A DNA stretch of 39,216 nucleotides from Mesorhizobium sp. (GTDB lineage Bacteria; Pseudomonadota; Alphaproteobacteria; Rhizobiales; Rhizobiaceae), in the NCBI GenBank assembly GCA_004020545.1, contig SAQE01000011.1, positions 90,796 through 130,011 of the forward strand. The letters run 5' to 3'. Made by a program: the position numbers and the translations under genes. Of this stretch, positions 1 through 9,772 are shown one piece after another; position 1 is the first letter of the stretch, and each line of letters begins with the position of its first letter. The notes below the pieces were generated by a model that was not told the origin of the DNA, ran no database searches, and saw only the letters and a program-made list of their open reading frames with translations.

Positions 1-402
1 ATGCCTTGGGGCAAACAGATCGCCGAGCTCGTCGGCGGCAAGGAGCGCAGCTTTCCGCCGCGCAACGTGCTGCACGAAAAATTCTGGACCACCAAATATC
101 CGATGGCGGCGACGCTGCCGATGGCCGCGCTCACCGATCTCGCCTATGGCGCGCCGGTCGAGAAGGCAACCATCCCTGCCCTGTTCATCTTCTCGGATGC
201 CGACAAGGTGGTGCGGCCGGACCGCACGCGCGAGATCGCCGGCCGCTGGGGTGGCCCGCACGAACTGGTGCCGGTCGACGATACCGGCGACCCGGACAAC
301 CACGTCATTGCCGGCGACGCGCTGTCGCCGCAGACCACGGCTTTTCTCACCGAGCGTATCGTGGTCTGGGTGAAGGCGCTCATGCAGCAATCAAGCCAGT
401 GA
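1..402 (+). CDS. alpha/beta hydrolase, C-terminal part (5' end outside window)
   Basis: The frame is open from the first base and stops with TGA at 400-402, so the ATG at position 1 is probably internal; about 133 residues remain. The segment FIFSDADKVVRP has the strand-turn shape that carries the catalytic acid in alpha/beta hydrolases (Asp of SDADKVV), and PDNHVIAG further on would carry the catalytic His. The nucleophile elbow would lie upstream, outside the window. A lysophospholipase or serine-aminopeptidase type hydrolase is the most likely identity, but the substrate cannot be told. It converges on the helicase gene and a hairpin with a T-run follows at once. Confidence 0.6.
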   Translation: MPWGKQIAELVGGKERSFPPRNVLHEKFWTTKYPMAATLPMAALTDLAYGAPVEKATIPALFIFSDADKVVRPDRTREIAGRWGGPHELVPVDDTGDPDNHVIAGDALSPQTTAFLTERIVVWVKALMQQSSQ

Positions 403-410
403 AATTGGAA

Positions 411-444
411 ACGGCCGGAGTAACACTCGGGCCGTCTCCATTTT
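411..444 (+). terminator. intrinsic terminator after the alpha/beta hydrolase
   Basis: ACGGCCGGAG (411-420) pairs with CTCGGGCCGT (426-435), with one mismatch and a 5-nt loop. A short T-run follows at 441-444. It lies between the converging hydrolase (+) and helicase (-) genes and may serve both. Confidence 0.55.
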
Positions 445-464
445 CCATCGGGCGTTGGTAGGAC

Positions 465-1913
<1,449 letters not shown>

Positions 1914-1929
1914 AATAGTCTTCTTTCAC

Positions 1930-2023
1930 GCGGCTCGAAGCCGCAAACAGCGATGGCGGCAGGGCGCAACCTGCCGTCGAAAAATTGTCAGGAAACGACA
2001 AGGCGGCGGACGGAAGCGTCCGC
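1930..2023 (-). promoter_or_regulatory. three-hairpin 5' leader of the helicase mRNA
   Basis: Three perfect stem-loops lie just upstream of the TTG start: GCGGCT-cga-AGCCGC (1930-1944), CGGCAGG-gcgcaa-CCTGCCG (1957-1976) and GCGGACG-gaag-CGTCCGC (2006-2023). The nearest ends 16 nt before the start codon, next to the purine-rich ribosome-binding segment. Structured leaders are known for several bacterial DEAD-box helicase and cold-shock mRNAs. A regulatory role here is inferred. Confidence 0.4.
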
Positions 2024-2206
2024 GCGGCTGCGCTGTCGTGCCCGCGAGCTTCATGCTCCGGGGCTTTTTCGCCACCTTGTCGACTGCCGGACAGAAGGAC
2101 CGACTTGCCGGAAAGAGGGAAAACAGACGCAACCAGTCTCAATTCGTGGAGAAAGCCGGACAGAGCCGGCCCAAGCGCCTATGCCGCCGCATATGGCTGA
2201 GTCCGC

Positions 2207-2241
2207 TGCAAAATGCAAGAGGCCATGTTGCAGCGCAGCAA
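2207..2241 (+). promoter_or_regulatory. candidate operator upstream of pccB (TGCAA-type motifs)
   Basis: TGCAAAATGCAA (2207-2218) is followed by the near-palindrome TTGCAGCGCAGCAA (2228-2241), about 82 bp before the pccB start. Rhodobacter propionyl-CoA carboxylase genes are controlled by PccR through paired TTTGCAAA-like motifs. The resemblance is partial and no pccR gene is in the window. Confidence 0.3.
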
Positions 2242-2322
2242 AACGGTGACTGAAAGCGCAGCTTGCGCTTGGCCGCCCTCGCGATTACCACAAATCACCT
2301 TTCCTTTTTTGAGGGCCGAGCG

Positions 2323-3855
2323 ATGAAGGACGTGCTGAAGGAACTCGAGCGCCGCCGTGAGATCGCCCGCATGGGCGGCGGCAAAGAGCGGATCGAGGCC
2401 CAGCACAGGAAAGGCAAGCTCACCGCGCGCGAGCGCATCGAGGTGTTCCTCGACGAAGGATCGTTCGAGGAGTTCGACATGTATGTCGAGCACCGCTCCA
2501 CCGACTTCGGCATGGAAAAGACCAAGATCGCCGGCGACGGCGTGGTGACCGGCTGGGGCACGGTAAACGGCAGGCCGGTCTATCTCTTCGCCAAGGATTT
2601 CACCGTCTTCGGCGGCTCGCTGTCCGAGGCCCATGCCGAGAAAGTGGTCAAGGTGCAGGAGATGGCGTTGCGCAACCGCGCGCCGATCATCGGCCTTTAT
2701 GACGCCGGCGGCGCCCGCATCCAGGAAGGCGTGGCCGCGCTCGGCGGTTACGCCGAGATTTTTCAGCGCAACGTGCTCGCCTCCGGCGTCATTCCGCAGA
2801 TTTCGTTGATCATGGGGCCTTGCGCGGGCGGGGACGTCTACTCGCCGGCCATGACCGACTTCATCTTCATGGTGCGCGACACCTCCTATATGTTCGTCAC
2901 CGGCCCGGACGTGGTGAAAACGGTGACCAACGAGACGGTGACGGCCGAAAGCCTCGGCGGCGCCACGGTGCACACGACCAGATCCTCCATCGCCGACGGC
3001 GCCTATGACAACGACGTCGAGGCGCTTCTGCAAATGCGCCGGCTGATCGATCTTCTGCCGGCCTCCAACACGGCCGAGATTCCAGAGATCGAATGCTACC
3101 AGTCGGTGATGGATCACGACCTGTCGCTCGACCGGCTGATCCCCGACAACGCCAACAAGCCCTATGATATCAAGGAGCTGATCCTGAAAGTCGCTGATGA
3201 AGGCGACTTCTTCGAGATCCAGGCGAGCTTCGCCAAGAACATCGTCACCGGCTTCGGCCGCGTCGACGGCCGAACCGTCGGCTTCGTCGCCAACCAGCCG
3301 ATGGTGCTGGCCGGCGTGCTCGATTCCGACGCCAGCCGCAAGGCGGCGCGCTTCGTACGCTTCTGCGACTGCTTCTCGATCCCGATCGTCACCTTCGTCG
3401 ACGTTCCGGGCTTCCTGCCCGGCACCGCGCAGGAATATGGCGGGTTGATCAAGCATGGCGCCAAGCTGCTGTTCGCCTATGCCGAGGCGACCGTGCCGAA
3501 GATCACCGTGATCACCCGCAAAGCCTATGGCGGCGCCTATGACGTTATGGCGTCGAAGCACCTGCGCGGCGACATGAATTATGCCTGGCCGACGGCACAG
3601 ATCGCGGTGATGGGGGCGAGAGGCGCGGTCGAGATCATCTACCGCAAGGACATCGGCAACGCGGAAAAGATCGCCGCCCACACAAAGACCTACGAGGATC
3701 GGTTCCTATCGCCCTTCGTCGCGGCCGAGCGCGGCTATGTCGACGAGGTGATCATGCCGCACTCGACCCGCCGCCGCATCGCGCGGGCGCTGCGCATGCT
3801 GCGCAACAAGGACATGCAGAACCCCTGGAAGAAGCACGACAACATCCCGCTGTGA
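2323..3855 (+). CDS. pccB: propionyl-CoA carboxylase beta subunit (carboxyltransferase)
   Basis: The 510-residue protein matches the usual length of the biotin-dependent propionyl-CoA carboxylase beta subunit. This subunit transfers carboxyl from carboxybiotin on the alpha subunit to propionyl-CoA, giving methylmalonyl-CoA. The crotonase-like halves are visible: [16 protein letters not shown] and [20 protein letters not shown] in the N-terminal domain, and [24 protein letters not shown] and [15 protein letters not shown] in the C-terminal domain. The ATG at 2323 begins the conserved [20 protein letters not shown] segment, with a GAGGG-like site just upstream. A 20-codon in-frame extension to 2263 looks non-coding. 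The alpha subunit pccA and methylmalonyl-CoA mutase are not in the window. The gene converges on the DUF6165-like gene with only 9 bp between stops. Confidence 0.95.
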   Translation: MKDVLKELERRREIARMGGGKERIEAQHRKGKLTARERIEVFLDEGSFEEFDMYVEHRSTDFGMEKTKIAGDGVVTGWGTVNGRPVYLFAKDFTVFGGSLSEAHAEKVVKVQEMALRNRAPIIGLYDAGGARIQEGVAALGGYAEIFQRNVLASGVIPQISLIMGPCAGGDVYSPAMTDFIFMVRDTSYMFVTGPDVVKTVTNETVTAESLGGATVHTTRSSIADGAYDNDVEALLQMRRLIDLLPASNTAEIPEIECYQSVMDHDLSLDRLIPDNANKPYDIKELILKVADEGDFFEIQASFAKNIVTGFGRVDGRTVGFVANQPMVLAGVLDSDASRKAARFVRFCDCFSIPIVTFVDVPGFLPGTAQEYGGLIKHGAKLLFAYAEATVPKITVITRKAYGGAYDVMASKHLRGDMNYAWPTAQIAVMGARGAVEIIYRKDIGNAEKIAAHTKTYEDRFLSPFVAAERGYVDEVIMPHSTRRRIARALRMLRNKDMQNPWKKHDNIPL

Positions 3856-3864
3856 GGGATGGTT

Positions 3865-4260
3865 CTATTCGTAGTTTTCGTAGGATTTTTCCTCGATGAT
3901 CGCGGAACTCAGCAGAAGGTTGATCTCCCGCTTCAGCGCGGCGCGACGATCGTTCGTCCGATAGACGCCGCGGGCGAGTTCGATGAAACGGTCGCCGAAA
4001 CGCTTGTTGAGCTCCTCCACGCGGATATCGTCCTCGATAACCCAGAGCGCTTGATTGACGGCCTTCAGGTCCGCGTAAAGACCCGCCAACGCCTCCGATG
4101 CCGGAATGTGTTCGTCGCGGACACGCGACAATTGTTCCAGTTCGTGCAGGACGTTGGCGTGCTTGGACGCGTCGGCAATGCTTGCCGCCTTGATCTCGAG
4201 GATCGATATCTTGTCCAGCAATTCGCCGGGGGCGATCTCGACGAGTATGGGGCGGACCAT
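3865..4260 (-). CDS. DUF6165-like protein
   Basis: A 131-residue, charged, mostly helical protein without signal peptide or membrane segment. The N-terminal signature PGELLDKISILEIKAASIAD, followed by a heptad-like NVLHELEQLSRVRDEH stretch, matches what I recall of the DUF6165 family, whose function is unknown. The start at 4258-4260 is chosen because the family motif begins about ten residues later; a 35-codon upstream extension looks non-coding. It is divergent to the family 9 glycosyltransferase, with 157 bp between starts. Members are often found near lipopolysaccharide or O-antigen glycosyltransferases, so a role in surface glycan assembly is plausible but inferred. Confidence 0.7.
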   Translation of the reverse strand: MVRPILVEIAPGELLDKISILEIKAASIADASKHANVLHELEQLSRVRDEHIPASEALAGLYADLKAVNQALWVIEDDIRVEELNKRFGDRFIELARGVYRTNDRRAALKREINLLLSSAIIEEKSYENYE

Positions 4261-4417
4261 GCAAATTGTCCTTTTCCGGTGAGCCTTGTCAAACATTAGC
4301 GGCGGGGAATATGAACCTCGCCGGACAGAGTAGCGGCAATAGGCAGCCGAAACGAGCCAAGTCAATCTGCCGGATGGCGGCGGCGCCCCGGCGCAAAAGA
4401 ATTGAAAGGTATATCTG

Positions 4418-5440
4418 TTGGATCCAATTCTCCTGGTCGGATTTCCGGCGGTCGGCGATTTCGTCCGCTGTCATTCGGCCATCTGCATCCTCGCGGAGCG
4501 GTTTCCCGACCGTCCGATTGACGTTGTGACATCGGCCGGAAACGTAACTTTTGCCCGGTTCATGCCGCATATCCGCAAAGCCTGGGCGCTCAAGAGGCAG
4601 CCTATGCAGTTGGGCTTGGCGGAACGCCGCAATCTCGCTGGCGAGCTCCGCAAAGAGAACTATGGCTCGGCCTATCTCATGACGAGCACGATCAAAGCGG
4701 CCCTGATACCGTTCATGGCCGGCATACCGGAGCGCATCGGCTACCCGCAGGAGCTGCAGTTCGGTTTGGTCAATCGCCTGCCGGCCGACTGGCTGCGGCA
4801 TTTGTGGGCGTTCGGCCCGCGCAAGACACGCCTCTATGAAGAGGTGTGCTCCATTGTCACGCTGGGTGCAAAGCCGATGGCCAACGTCGATTGGCCGGCG
4901 CCGCAGATGATCATTCCCGCTGCGGAATTGGATGACTGGCGCAGCCGCGCTGGCGTCGAAGCCGACAGGCCGGCTCTGGCGATTTTTACCGGCGATATGG
5001 AAAGCCCCCGATCGTGGCCGATGGAGCGCTTCATCTCGATCGCGAAAGACTATTCCAACCAGGGCTGGGCCGTGTGGATCGTCGGAGGCCCTCGCGAACA
5101 CGATGCCGCGAACCGGATTCGCGCCGAGGTGCCACATGCGGTCGATTTCACCACCACACCGCTGATCGATGTGATGTATCAACTGGGTGCGTCAGCGCTG
5201 TTCCTTGGCGTCAATGGCGGCATGTCGCACGCCGCCGCGGCTCTGAACATTCCATGCGTGCTCATTTTCGGCTCGAATCTCTCATACCTCCACGCGCCGG
5301 TGAATGAGCATGTTCGCCTTCTCGAACCGCCCATTTCGACCCCCAGCTGGATCGAGGACACGTTGGGCGTCAGTGAGGAAAGAGTACGCGAGGCCCTGGC
5401 CGGCGCTCTTGAAGAGGCACGCCACCCGCAAAGCGCATGA
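4418..5440 (+). CDS. glycosyltransferase family 9 protein, heptosyltransferase-like
   Basis: The 340-residue protein follows the pattern of ADP-heptose:LPS heptosyltransferases. A Rossmann-like start reads DPILLVGFPAVGDFVRCHSA. LGLAERRNLAGELRKENY and ALIPFMAGIPERIGYPQEL match the WaaF-type acceptor domain. The C-terminal half has LAIFTGDMESPRSWPMERFI and the nucleotide-sugar site GVNGGMSHAAAALNIPCV. The start is TTG at 4418-4420, preceded by GAAAGG with good spacing; no ATG fits the conserved N-terminus. It is soluble and would act at the inner face of the cytoplasmic membrane. The exact sugar donor is unknown, since rhizobial cores often lack heptose. It is divergent from the DUF6165-like gene. 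Confidence 0.85.
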   Translation: MDPILLVGFPAVGDFVRCHSAICILAERFPDRPIDVVTSAGNVTFARFMPHIRKAWALKRQPMQLGLAERRNLAGELRKENYGSAYLMTSTIKAALIPFMAGIPERIGYPQELQFGLVNRLPADWLRHLWAFGPRKTRLYEEVCSIVTLGAKPMANVDWPAPQMIIPAAELDDWRSRAGVEADRPALAIFTGDMESPRSWPMERFISIAKDYSNQGWAVWIVGGPREHDAANRIRAEVPHAVDFTTTPLIDVMYQLGASALFLGVNGGMSHAAAALNIPCVLIFGSNLSYLHAPVNEHVRLLEPPISTPSWIEDTLGVSEERVREALAGALEEARHPQSA

Positions 5441-5446
5441 CGCCGC

Positions 5447-5847
5447 CTACTCTTCTTCCGATGCTCCGAACCCCGCCCCCATGACGACGCCGACGAGGCG
5501 GAAGCGCGCGGCATTGGTCTGCAGCCAGCGCATGTCGATGGTGCGGCCGACATTGCCGTCGGTCACTTCGTAGAGCCGCCGGCTTTCATTTCCGCGCGAA
5601 GGGCCGCGACATCGGCGGCCACCGTCTCGACGATGGCGTGGTAAGCCGACGCCGTGTCGTAGAGGGTTTTCAGATCGCCCTTATCGCCAACATCGAAAAT
5701 ACCGGCGAAAGCGAATCCCCTGGCGTCGAGCGCCGCAAGCACCTGCGGGTCGTCGATAATCGTGATCGGACGGCCGGCGGCATGCGCTGCCTGGGCTAGG
5801 AACGCGGCAAGGGTGACAGCGGCCAAAAGCAGAGCCAGCCGCTTCAT
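5447..5847 (-). pseudogene. small exported protein, frame broken near 5590-5605
   Basis: The ATG at 5845-5847 opens a 94-codon frame with a clear signal peptide (KRLALLLAAVTLAAFLAQAAHA, likely cut near residue 23) that stops at TGA 5563-5565. One frame over, coding continues convincingly to TAG at 5447-5449, reading GNESRRLYEVTDGNVGRT, then IDMRWLQTNAARFRLVGVVM and GAGFGASEEE. The total of 401 nt is one base short of 134 codons. A single-base loss in the GCGCG-rich stretch near 5590-5605 would explain this. It may be a true pseudogene or a sequencing error. The ATG overlaps the stop of the nnr gene (ATGA), which implies translational coupling. Function is unknown; a periplasmic location is inferred. 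Confidence 0.6.
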
Positions 5848-7364
5848 TCAGCAGCGCTCTCCATTAGCCCGCGCAATACCGGCAGCATGGCCAGCGGGAT
5901 GTCCTCGGCGATCAGTCCGGCACCGAACCGGCTGCCGGCTTCGGCATGTATCCATACACCCGCGCAGGCCGCTTCGAAGGCCGGCATGCCCTGTGCCAAG
6001 AACCCCGCGACGATTCCCGCCAGCACATCGCCCGAGCCGGCGGTGGCAAGCCATGGCGCTCCATTGCTGTTGATGGCGGCGCGTCCATCTGGCCCGGCGA
6101 TAACAGTGTCGGCGCCTTTGTAGACGATGATGGCATTGGCACGCGCCGCCGCCGCGCGCGCCTTGGCCAGTTTGGAGAGCGCCTTGTCGTTCGCGACGTC
6201 GGGGAACAGCCGAGCGAACTCACCCTCATGCGGCGTCATCACCAGCGCCGGCGCAGCGGGCTTGCCTGCGGCCTGGAACAGCGTCTCCGGCGCGTCGCGA
6301 AACGAGGTGACGCCGTCTGCGTCGAGCACCAGCCCTTCAATGGCTGTGTCCTGTCCCTGCCCTACATCGAGCAGCGCGAGGACAAAATCGCGCGCCTTTT
6401 CGCCGACACCGAAACCCGGACCGAGCACGAAGGACGAGGGGCGGCGATCGGTGAGGAACGCGTCGAGATCGGCAACCGCATCGACCTTGCGCAGCATGAT
6501 CGAGGACAGATGCGCGGCGTTCACCTGCATGGCGTTGGCCGGCGACAGCACGGTCACCGCCCCTGCCCCGCTTCTCGCGGCGGCAACTGCCGACAGTCGG
6601 GCGGCACCCGTCGCCGACGGTCCGCCGGAAAAAACGCCCGCGTGGCCTCGCCTGTATTTATGCGTATCGGTAGCCGGGACCGGAAAGGCTGCCAGCCAAA
6701 GTGCCGGTCCGTTCTCGAAGGTTCGAGGCGCGATTTGAGCGATGATCCCGTCACCGATGCCGATGTCGGCAAGCACGATCTCGCCGCATTGCTCGCGGCC
6801 AGGCAAAAGCAGATGCCCGGGCTTCTTTCGCGCGAAGGTCACGGTGGTGGCCGCGCGAAACGCGCTGCCGAGGACGGCGCCGCTTTCGCCGGAAACGCCG
6901 GAAGGCAGGTCAATGGCGACGACCGGCAGGCCGAGATCCGTCGCGACTTGGACCGCCCTGGCGGAGTCGCCCGACAGCGGTTTTGACAACCCCGCTCCAT
7001 ACAGCGCGTCGACCACGAGGGCGCCGGGCGCGGCGGCGAAGGCGGTCAGCGGTCGGCGCTCGAGCGTGCACTCGCCCGCAGCGAGCGCGGCATCACTGCC
7101 TGCCCGCGGCTCGCCCGACACCCACAACGCGACGTCGACGCCGCTTTCCTGAAGCAGTCGCGCCACGACGTAGCCGTCGCCGCCATTGTTGCCGGGACCG
7201 CACAGCACGTGCACCCGTGTCGCCGCCGGGTAGCGCGCCAGCACCACGGCCACGACCGCCTCACCGGCACGGCGCATCAACCCGTAGCCGTCGAGCGGAC
7301 CTTCCGCGATCGCCAACCGGTCGGCCTCGGACATCTCGGCCGGCGAAAGAAGTTCATTGCGCAT
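5844..7364 (-). CDS. nnr: bifunctional NAD(P)H-hydrate epimerase / ADP-dependent NAD(P)H-hydrate dehydratase
   Basis: The 506-residue protein fuses the two metabolite-repair activities that restore NAD(P)H from its damaged hydrate: an N-terminal epimerase (about 1-215) and a C-terminal ribokinase-like dehydratase (about 230-500), as in E. coli Nnr (YjeF). The epimerase shows GPGNNGGDGYVVARLL at 56-71 and VVDALYGAGLSKPLSG. The dehydratase shows FVLGPGFGVG, LDADGVTSF, MTPHEGEFARLF and the nucleotide-site motif TAGSGDVLAGIVAGFLAQG. The ATG at 7362-7364 is preferred, with GGAG upstream; ATGs at 7382 and 7394 would add 6 or 10 residues. The stop overlaps the start of the downstream exported-protein gene. 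The start region is divergent from glnB. Confidence 0.93.
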   Translation of the reverse strand: MRNELLSPAEMSEADRLAIAEGPLDGYGLMRRAGEAVVAVVLARYPAATRVHVLCGPGNNGGDGYVVARLLQESGVDVALWVSGEPRAGSDAALAAGECTLERRPLTAFAAAPGALVVDALYGAGLSKPLSGDSARAVQVATDLGLPVVAIDLPSGVSGESGAVLGSAFRAATTVTFARKKPGHLLLPGREQCGEIVLADIGIGDGIIAQIAPRTFENGPALWLAAFPVPATDTHKYRRGHAGVFSGGPSATGAARLSAVAAARSGAGAVTVLSPANAMQVNAAHLSSIMLRKVDAVADLDAFLTDRRPSSFVLGPGFGVGEKARDFVLALLDVGQGQDTAIEGLVLDADGVTSFRDAPETLFQAAGKPAAPALVMTPHEGEFARLFPDVANDKALSKLAKARAAAARANAIIVYKGADTVIAGPDGRAAINSNGAPWLATAGSGDVLAGIVAGFLAQGMPAFEAACAGVWIHAEAGSRFGAGLIAEDIPLAMLPVLRGLMESAAE

Positions 7365-8049
<685 letters not shown>

Positions 8050-8109
8050 CGCCACCCACCTTTCTGAACCGTCATCATCAAAAAACGTCATCAAACAGGG
8101 ATACATGAC

Positions 8110-9519
8110 ATGACGACAGCCAAAGACATCATGAAGCAGATCAAGGATAACGACGTGAAGTTCGTCGACCTGCGCTTCACCGATCCGAGGGGCAAGCTGC
8201 AGCATGTGACGATGGATGTCGTCGAGGTCGAGGAAGACATGTTCGCCGACGGCGTGATGTTCGACGGTTCCTCGATCGCCGGCTGGAAGGCGATCAACGA
8301 GTCCGACATGGTGCTGATGCCGGACACGGATACCGTCCATATGGATCCGTTCTTCGCGCAGTCGACCATGGTCATCCTGTGCGACATCCTCGATCCGATC
8401 TCCGGCGAGGCCTATAACCGGGACCCGCGCGGCACCGCCAAGAAGGCCGAGGCCTATATGAAGTCGGAAGGCATCGGCGACCAGATCTTCGTCGGCCCGG
8501 AAGCCGAGTTCTTCGTGTTCGACGACGTCAAGTACAAGGTCGATCCGTACAATACCGGCTTCCGGCTCGACTCCACCGAGCTGCCGTCCAATGACGACAC
8601 CGACTACGAGACCGGCAATCTCGGCCATCGTCCACGCACCAAGGGCGGCTATTTCCCTGTGCCGCCGGTCGATTCCTGCCAGGACATGCGCTCCGAGATG
8701 CTGACTGTGCTCGCCGAGATGGGCGTGCGCGTGGAAAAGCATCACCATGAAGTCGCCGCCGCCCAGCACGAGCTCGGCATCAAGTTCGACACGCTGGTGC
8801 GCAACGCCGACAAGATGCTGATCTACAAGTATGTCGTGCACCAGGTGGCCAACGCCTATGGCAAGACGGCCACCTTCATGCCGAAGCCGGTGTTCGGCGA
8901 CAACGGTTCGGGCATGCATGTCCACCAGTCGATCTGGAAGGGCGGCAAGCCGACCTTCGCGGGCAACGAATATGCCGGCCTGTCGGAGAGCTGCCTGTTC
9001 TACATCGGCGGCATCATCAAGCACGCCAAGGCGATCAACGCCTTCACCAACCCGCTCACCAACTCCTACAAGCGGCTGGTGCCTGGTTATGAAGCGCCGG
9101 TGCTGCTCGCTTATTCGGCCCGCAACCGCTCGGCTTCCTGCCGCATCCCGTTCGGCTCGTCGCCGAAGTCGAAGCGCGTCGAGGTACGCTTCCCCGATCC
9201 GGGCGCGAACCCCTATCTCGGCTTCGCCGCCATGCTTATGGCCGGCCTCGACGGCATCAAGAACAAGATCCATCCCGGACAGCCGATGGACAAGGACCTC
9301 TACGACCTGCCGCCGAAGGAGTTGAAGAAGATCCCGACGGTCTGCGGCTCGCTGCGCGAAGCCCTGCAGAGCCTCGACAAGGATCGTGCCTTCCTGAAGG
9401 CCGGCGGCGTCTTCGACGACGATCAGATCGACAGCTATATCGAGCTGAAGATGGCGGAAGTCATGCGCTTCGAAATGACCCCGCACCCGGTCGAGTACGA
9501 CATGTACTATTCGGTCTAA
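8110..9519 (+). CDS. glnA: glutamine synthetase type I
   Basis: The 469-residue GSI subunit condenses glutamate and ammonia with ATP and forms dodecamers. Visible signatures are [20 protein letters not shown], the active-site segment [31 protein letters not shown], the Asn-loop [17 protein letters not shown] and NRSASCRIP. The adenylylation site is Tyr398 in [10 protein letters not shown], so activity is expected to be controlled by GlnE. It follows glnB by 60 bp with no terminator between them, forming the usual alphaproteobacterial glnBA unit, and it ends at a strong hairpin. Confidence 0.98.
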   Translation: MTTAKDIMKQIKDNDVKFVDLRFTDPRGKLQHVTMDVVEVEEDMFADGVMFDGSSIAGWKAINESDMVLMPDTDTVHMDPFFAQSTMVILCDILDPISGEAYNRDPRGTAKKAEAYMKSEGIGDQIFVGPEAEFFVFDDVKYKVDPYNTGFRLDSTELPSNDDTDYETGNLGHRPRTKGGYFPVPPVDSCQDMRSEMLTVLAEMGVRVEKHHHEVAAAQHELGIKFDTLVRNADKMLIYKYVVHQVANAYGKTATFMPKPVFGDNGSGMHVHQSIWKGGKPTFAGNEYAGLSESCLFYIGGIIKHAKAINAFTNPLTNSYKRLVPGYEAPVLLAYSARNRSASCRIPFGSSPKSKRVEVRFPDPGANPYLGFAAMLMAGLDGIKNKIHPGQPMDKDLYDLPPKELKKIPTVCGSLREALQSLDKDRAFLKAGGVFDDDQIDSYIELKMAEVMRFEMTPHPVEYDMYYSV

Positions 9520-9543
9520 CACTCTGATCGAATAGAAATTTGG

Positions 9544-9575
9544 CCCTTGGAAGGTGCTCCCTTCCAAGGGCTTTT
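9544..9575 (+). terminator. intrinsic terminator of glnBA
   Basis: A perfect 11-bp stem CCCTTGGAAGG (9544-9554) / CCTTCCAAGGG (9560-9570) with a 5-nt loop is followed by CTTTT. It starts 25 bp after the glnA stop. Confidence 0.9.
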
Positions 9576-9641
9576 CATTTGCGGCGCGGCCCGTCCGCCC
9601 ATTGTCCGGCCTGGTGAAGATTTTGGCCTTCAATAGGAAAT

Positions 9642-9752
9642 GCGAACGCTCGCCGTCAGGCGACCGAGGAGGCCGTGCTCGCCGGCTGACGGCAGCGCAT
9701 CGGCGTTCGCCATGAAAAAAGCCCCGGCGTTTTTTCTGCCGGGGCTCTTTTT
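9642..9752 (+). ncRNA. candidate small RNA or nested palindromic element between glnA and glnII
   Basis: Two nested perfect 8-bp inverted repeats, GCGAACGC (9642-9649)/GCGTTCGC (9703-9710) and GCCGTCAG (9652-9659)/CTGACGGC (9686-9693), can fold into one long hairpin. Its apical loop contains GAGGAGG. A terminator hairpin with T-runs on both strands follows at 9720-9746, so a + strand transcript of roughly 110 nt is possible. No clear promoter is visible. It may instead be a mobile palindromic repeat. Confidence 0.3.
9715..9752 (-). terminator. bidirectional terminator after glnII
   Basis: AGCCCCGGC (9720-9728) pairs perfectly with GCCGGGGCT (9738-9746). It is flanked by AAAAAA at 9715-9720 and a T-rich run at 9748-9752, so it can end transcription on either strand. 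It lies 20 bp past the glnII stop. Confidence 0.88.
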
Positions 9753-9772
9753 CTGTAATCGAAGCTCGTCCG

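Larger units (their letters stand above)
1914..2322. other. divergent control region between the helicase and pccB (409 bp)
   Basis: No gene is supported here. The helicase-proximal part holds three perfect hairpins (1930-1944, 1957-1976, 2006-2023) that would fall in the helicase mRNA leader. The pccB-proximal part holds clustered TTGC/GCAA motifs (2207-2241) and a 7-bp inverted repeat AAGCGCA-gct-TGCGCTT at 2254-2270. Promoter hexamers cannot be assigned with confidence. Confidence 0.5.

Noticed and set aside
2263-2322. N-terminal extension of pccB to the ATG at 2263
   Set aside because: The extra 20 residues do not resemble the family and run through a palindrome in the leader; the ATG at 2323 matches the conserved start.
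2179-3681. 500-codon open frame antisense to pccB
   Set aside because: It is low-complexity His/Asp/Gly/Arg-rich translation typical of an antisense frame of a conserved gene.
8050-8109. Riboswitch or promoter between glnB and glnA
   Set aside because: The 60-bp gap shows no conserved fold or promoter hexamers; glnBA is treated as one unit.
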